From the NCBI GenBank assembly GCA_030642205.1, contig DAOWOF010000154.1, positions 1-5,940 of the forward strand: a DNA stretch of 5,940 bases, in the 5' to 3' direction. The position numbers and the translations under genes are program-made. The stretch comes from Desulfobacteraceae bacterium. GTDB lineage: Bacteria > Desulfobacterota > DSM-4660 > Desulfatiglandales > Desulfatiglandaceae. This document shows, in pieces, positions 5,114 through 5,940 of this stretch. Under the pieces are notes generated by a model. It did no database searches. It saw only the letters and a list, made by a program, of their open reading frames with translations, and had not been told where the DNA came from. Each line of letters opens with the position of its first letter. The stretch's first letter is position 1.

Positions 5114-5940
5114 TTAATTAACCATCTTTTTTACTTCACTAATCAGAGTTTGAGCCAGCTCAGCCTCGCAAATCTTCCTGATAACCTTCCCCTTCCTGAA
5201 TAATATCCCCTGCCCCCGTCCGCCGGCAATCCCGATATCAGCCTCTTTGGCTTCTCCCGGACCATTTACCACACAACCCATGATGGCCACCCTGGGAGAG
5301 GCCTTGATCCCTTCCAGGGCTCTTTCCACTTCCTCCACAAGACCAAACAGGTCGATCTCACAGCGGCCACAGGTTGGACAAGATATGATCTCCGGCCCGC
5401 GATGCCTGAGATTAAGCGCCCTCAGGATTTCATAAGCTACTTTTACTTCATCCACAGGATCCCGGGTTAGTGAAACCCTGAAAGTATCGCCAATGCCCTG
5501 GGCCAGAAGAGAGCCTATTCCAAGAGTACTTTTTACTGTGCCGGATATAAGAGTACCAGCTTCAGTAACTCCCAGGTGCAGGGGATAATCTACTCTTTCG
5601 CTCAATTCCTCATAGGCCTTTATCGTATCCAGGACGTTTGATGATTTCAAAGAAATCTTGATCTGCTCAAAGCCCAGATCTTCAAGGATATGGACATGCC
5701 CTAAAGCGCTTTCCACCATAGCCTGGGGAGAGGGGCTTCCATATTTTTCCAGGATCTTCCGTGGCAAAGAACCGGCATTAACACCAATCCTGATAGGGAT
5801 ATTATGCTCGGCAGCCGCTGCAACCACATTGGAAACAGCCTGTTGGCTGCCAATATTTCCAGGATTTATTCGAAGCCCTGAGGTCCCGCCTTCAATGGCC
5901 GCCAGGGCTAATCTATGATCAAAATGAATATCAGCGATAA
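5114..5940 (-). CDS. ispG: 4-hydroxy-3-methylbut-2-en-1-yl diphosphate synthase, IspG/GcpE (5' end beyond window)
   Basis: IspG is a cytoplasmic [4Fe-4S] enzyme of the MEP isoprenoid pathway that reductively opens MEcPP to HMBPP. The C-terminal 274 residues are visible; the family is about 350-370 long, so roughly the first 80-90 lie outside. The reading frame is open to the window edge (ADIHFDHRLALAAIEGG), so the internal GTG at 5827 is not the start. Seen, counting from the first full codon: INPGNIG at 24-30 and RIGVNAGSL near 50-58 of the TIM barrel, then the cluster ligands C187 and C190 (CPTCGR), C222 and E229 (CVVNGPGE). The spacings of 3, 32 and 7 equal those of E. coli C270, C273, C305 and E312, so the enzyme looks active. 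It is upstream of and co-directional with proS, but separated by 567 bp and a proS promoter. No clear terminator follows. Confidence 0.97.
   Translation of the reverse strand, partial: IADIHFDHRLALAAIEGGTSGLRINPGNIGSQQAVSNVVAAAAEHNIPIRIGVNAGSLPRKILEKYGSPSPQAMVESALGHVHILEDLGFEQIKISLKSSNVLDTIKAYEELSERVDYPLHLGVTEAGTLISGTVKSTLGIGSLLAQGIGDTFRVSLTRDPVDEVKVAYEILRALNLRHRGPEIISCPTCGRCEIDLFGLVEEVERALEGIKASPRVAIMGCVVNGPGEAKEADIGIAGGRGQGILFRKGKVIRKICEAELAQTLISEVKKMVN

Overview
The window carries five protein genes, all housekeeping: mpl (minus strand, start only), rpmB (plus), a bifunctional RelA/SpoT-type (p)ppGpp enzyme (minus), proS (minus) and ispG (minus, start missing). Mpl recycles the murein tripeptide of Gram-negative bacteria. 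A single full-length Rel with an intact hydrolase, a short four-cysteine L28, bacterial-type ProS with its editing insertion, and the ispG-proS-rel order together suggest a moderately AT-rich Desulfobacterota (deltaproteobacterial) genome. This placement rests on remembered family resemblance and gene order, not on a search.

Layout: 1-389 is the N-terminal 129 residues of Mpl, reading out of the window. Positions 390-508 are a divergent promoter region between mpl and rpmB. rpmB (509-697) runs tail-to-tail into rel (694-2835); the two stop codons share a 10-bp palindrome. rel begins 17 bp inside the end of proS (2819-4546), so proS-rel should be one transcription unit. A good extended -10 promoter and a strong Shine-Dalgarno precede proS. 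Positions 4547-5113 are a 567-bp non-coding gap, and ispG (5114 to beyond 5940) lies upstream of it.

Functionally, ispG makes an isoprenoid precursor (used among other things for the undecaprenyl carrier of wall synthesis), proS charges tRNA-Pro, Rel senses uncharged tRNA and makes or degrades (p)ppGpp, L28 is a 50S ribosomal protein, and Mpl salvages wall peptides.

The coding regions look ordinary. The unusual part is the ispG-proS gap. It holds a long imperfect inverted repeat (about 65-nt arms, about 80% matching, around a 76-nt centre), possibly flanked by an 8-bp direct repeat, and next to it a GC-rich cluster with mutually exclusive base pairings. These may be a small non-autonomous mobile or dispersed intergenic element, or a structured RNA. 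I see no convincing new protein system in the window.
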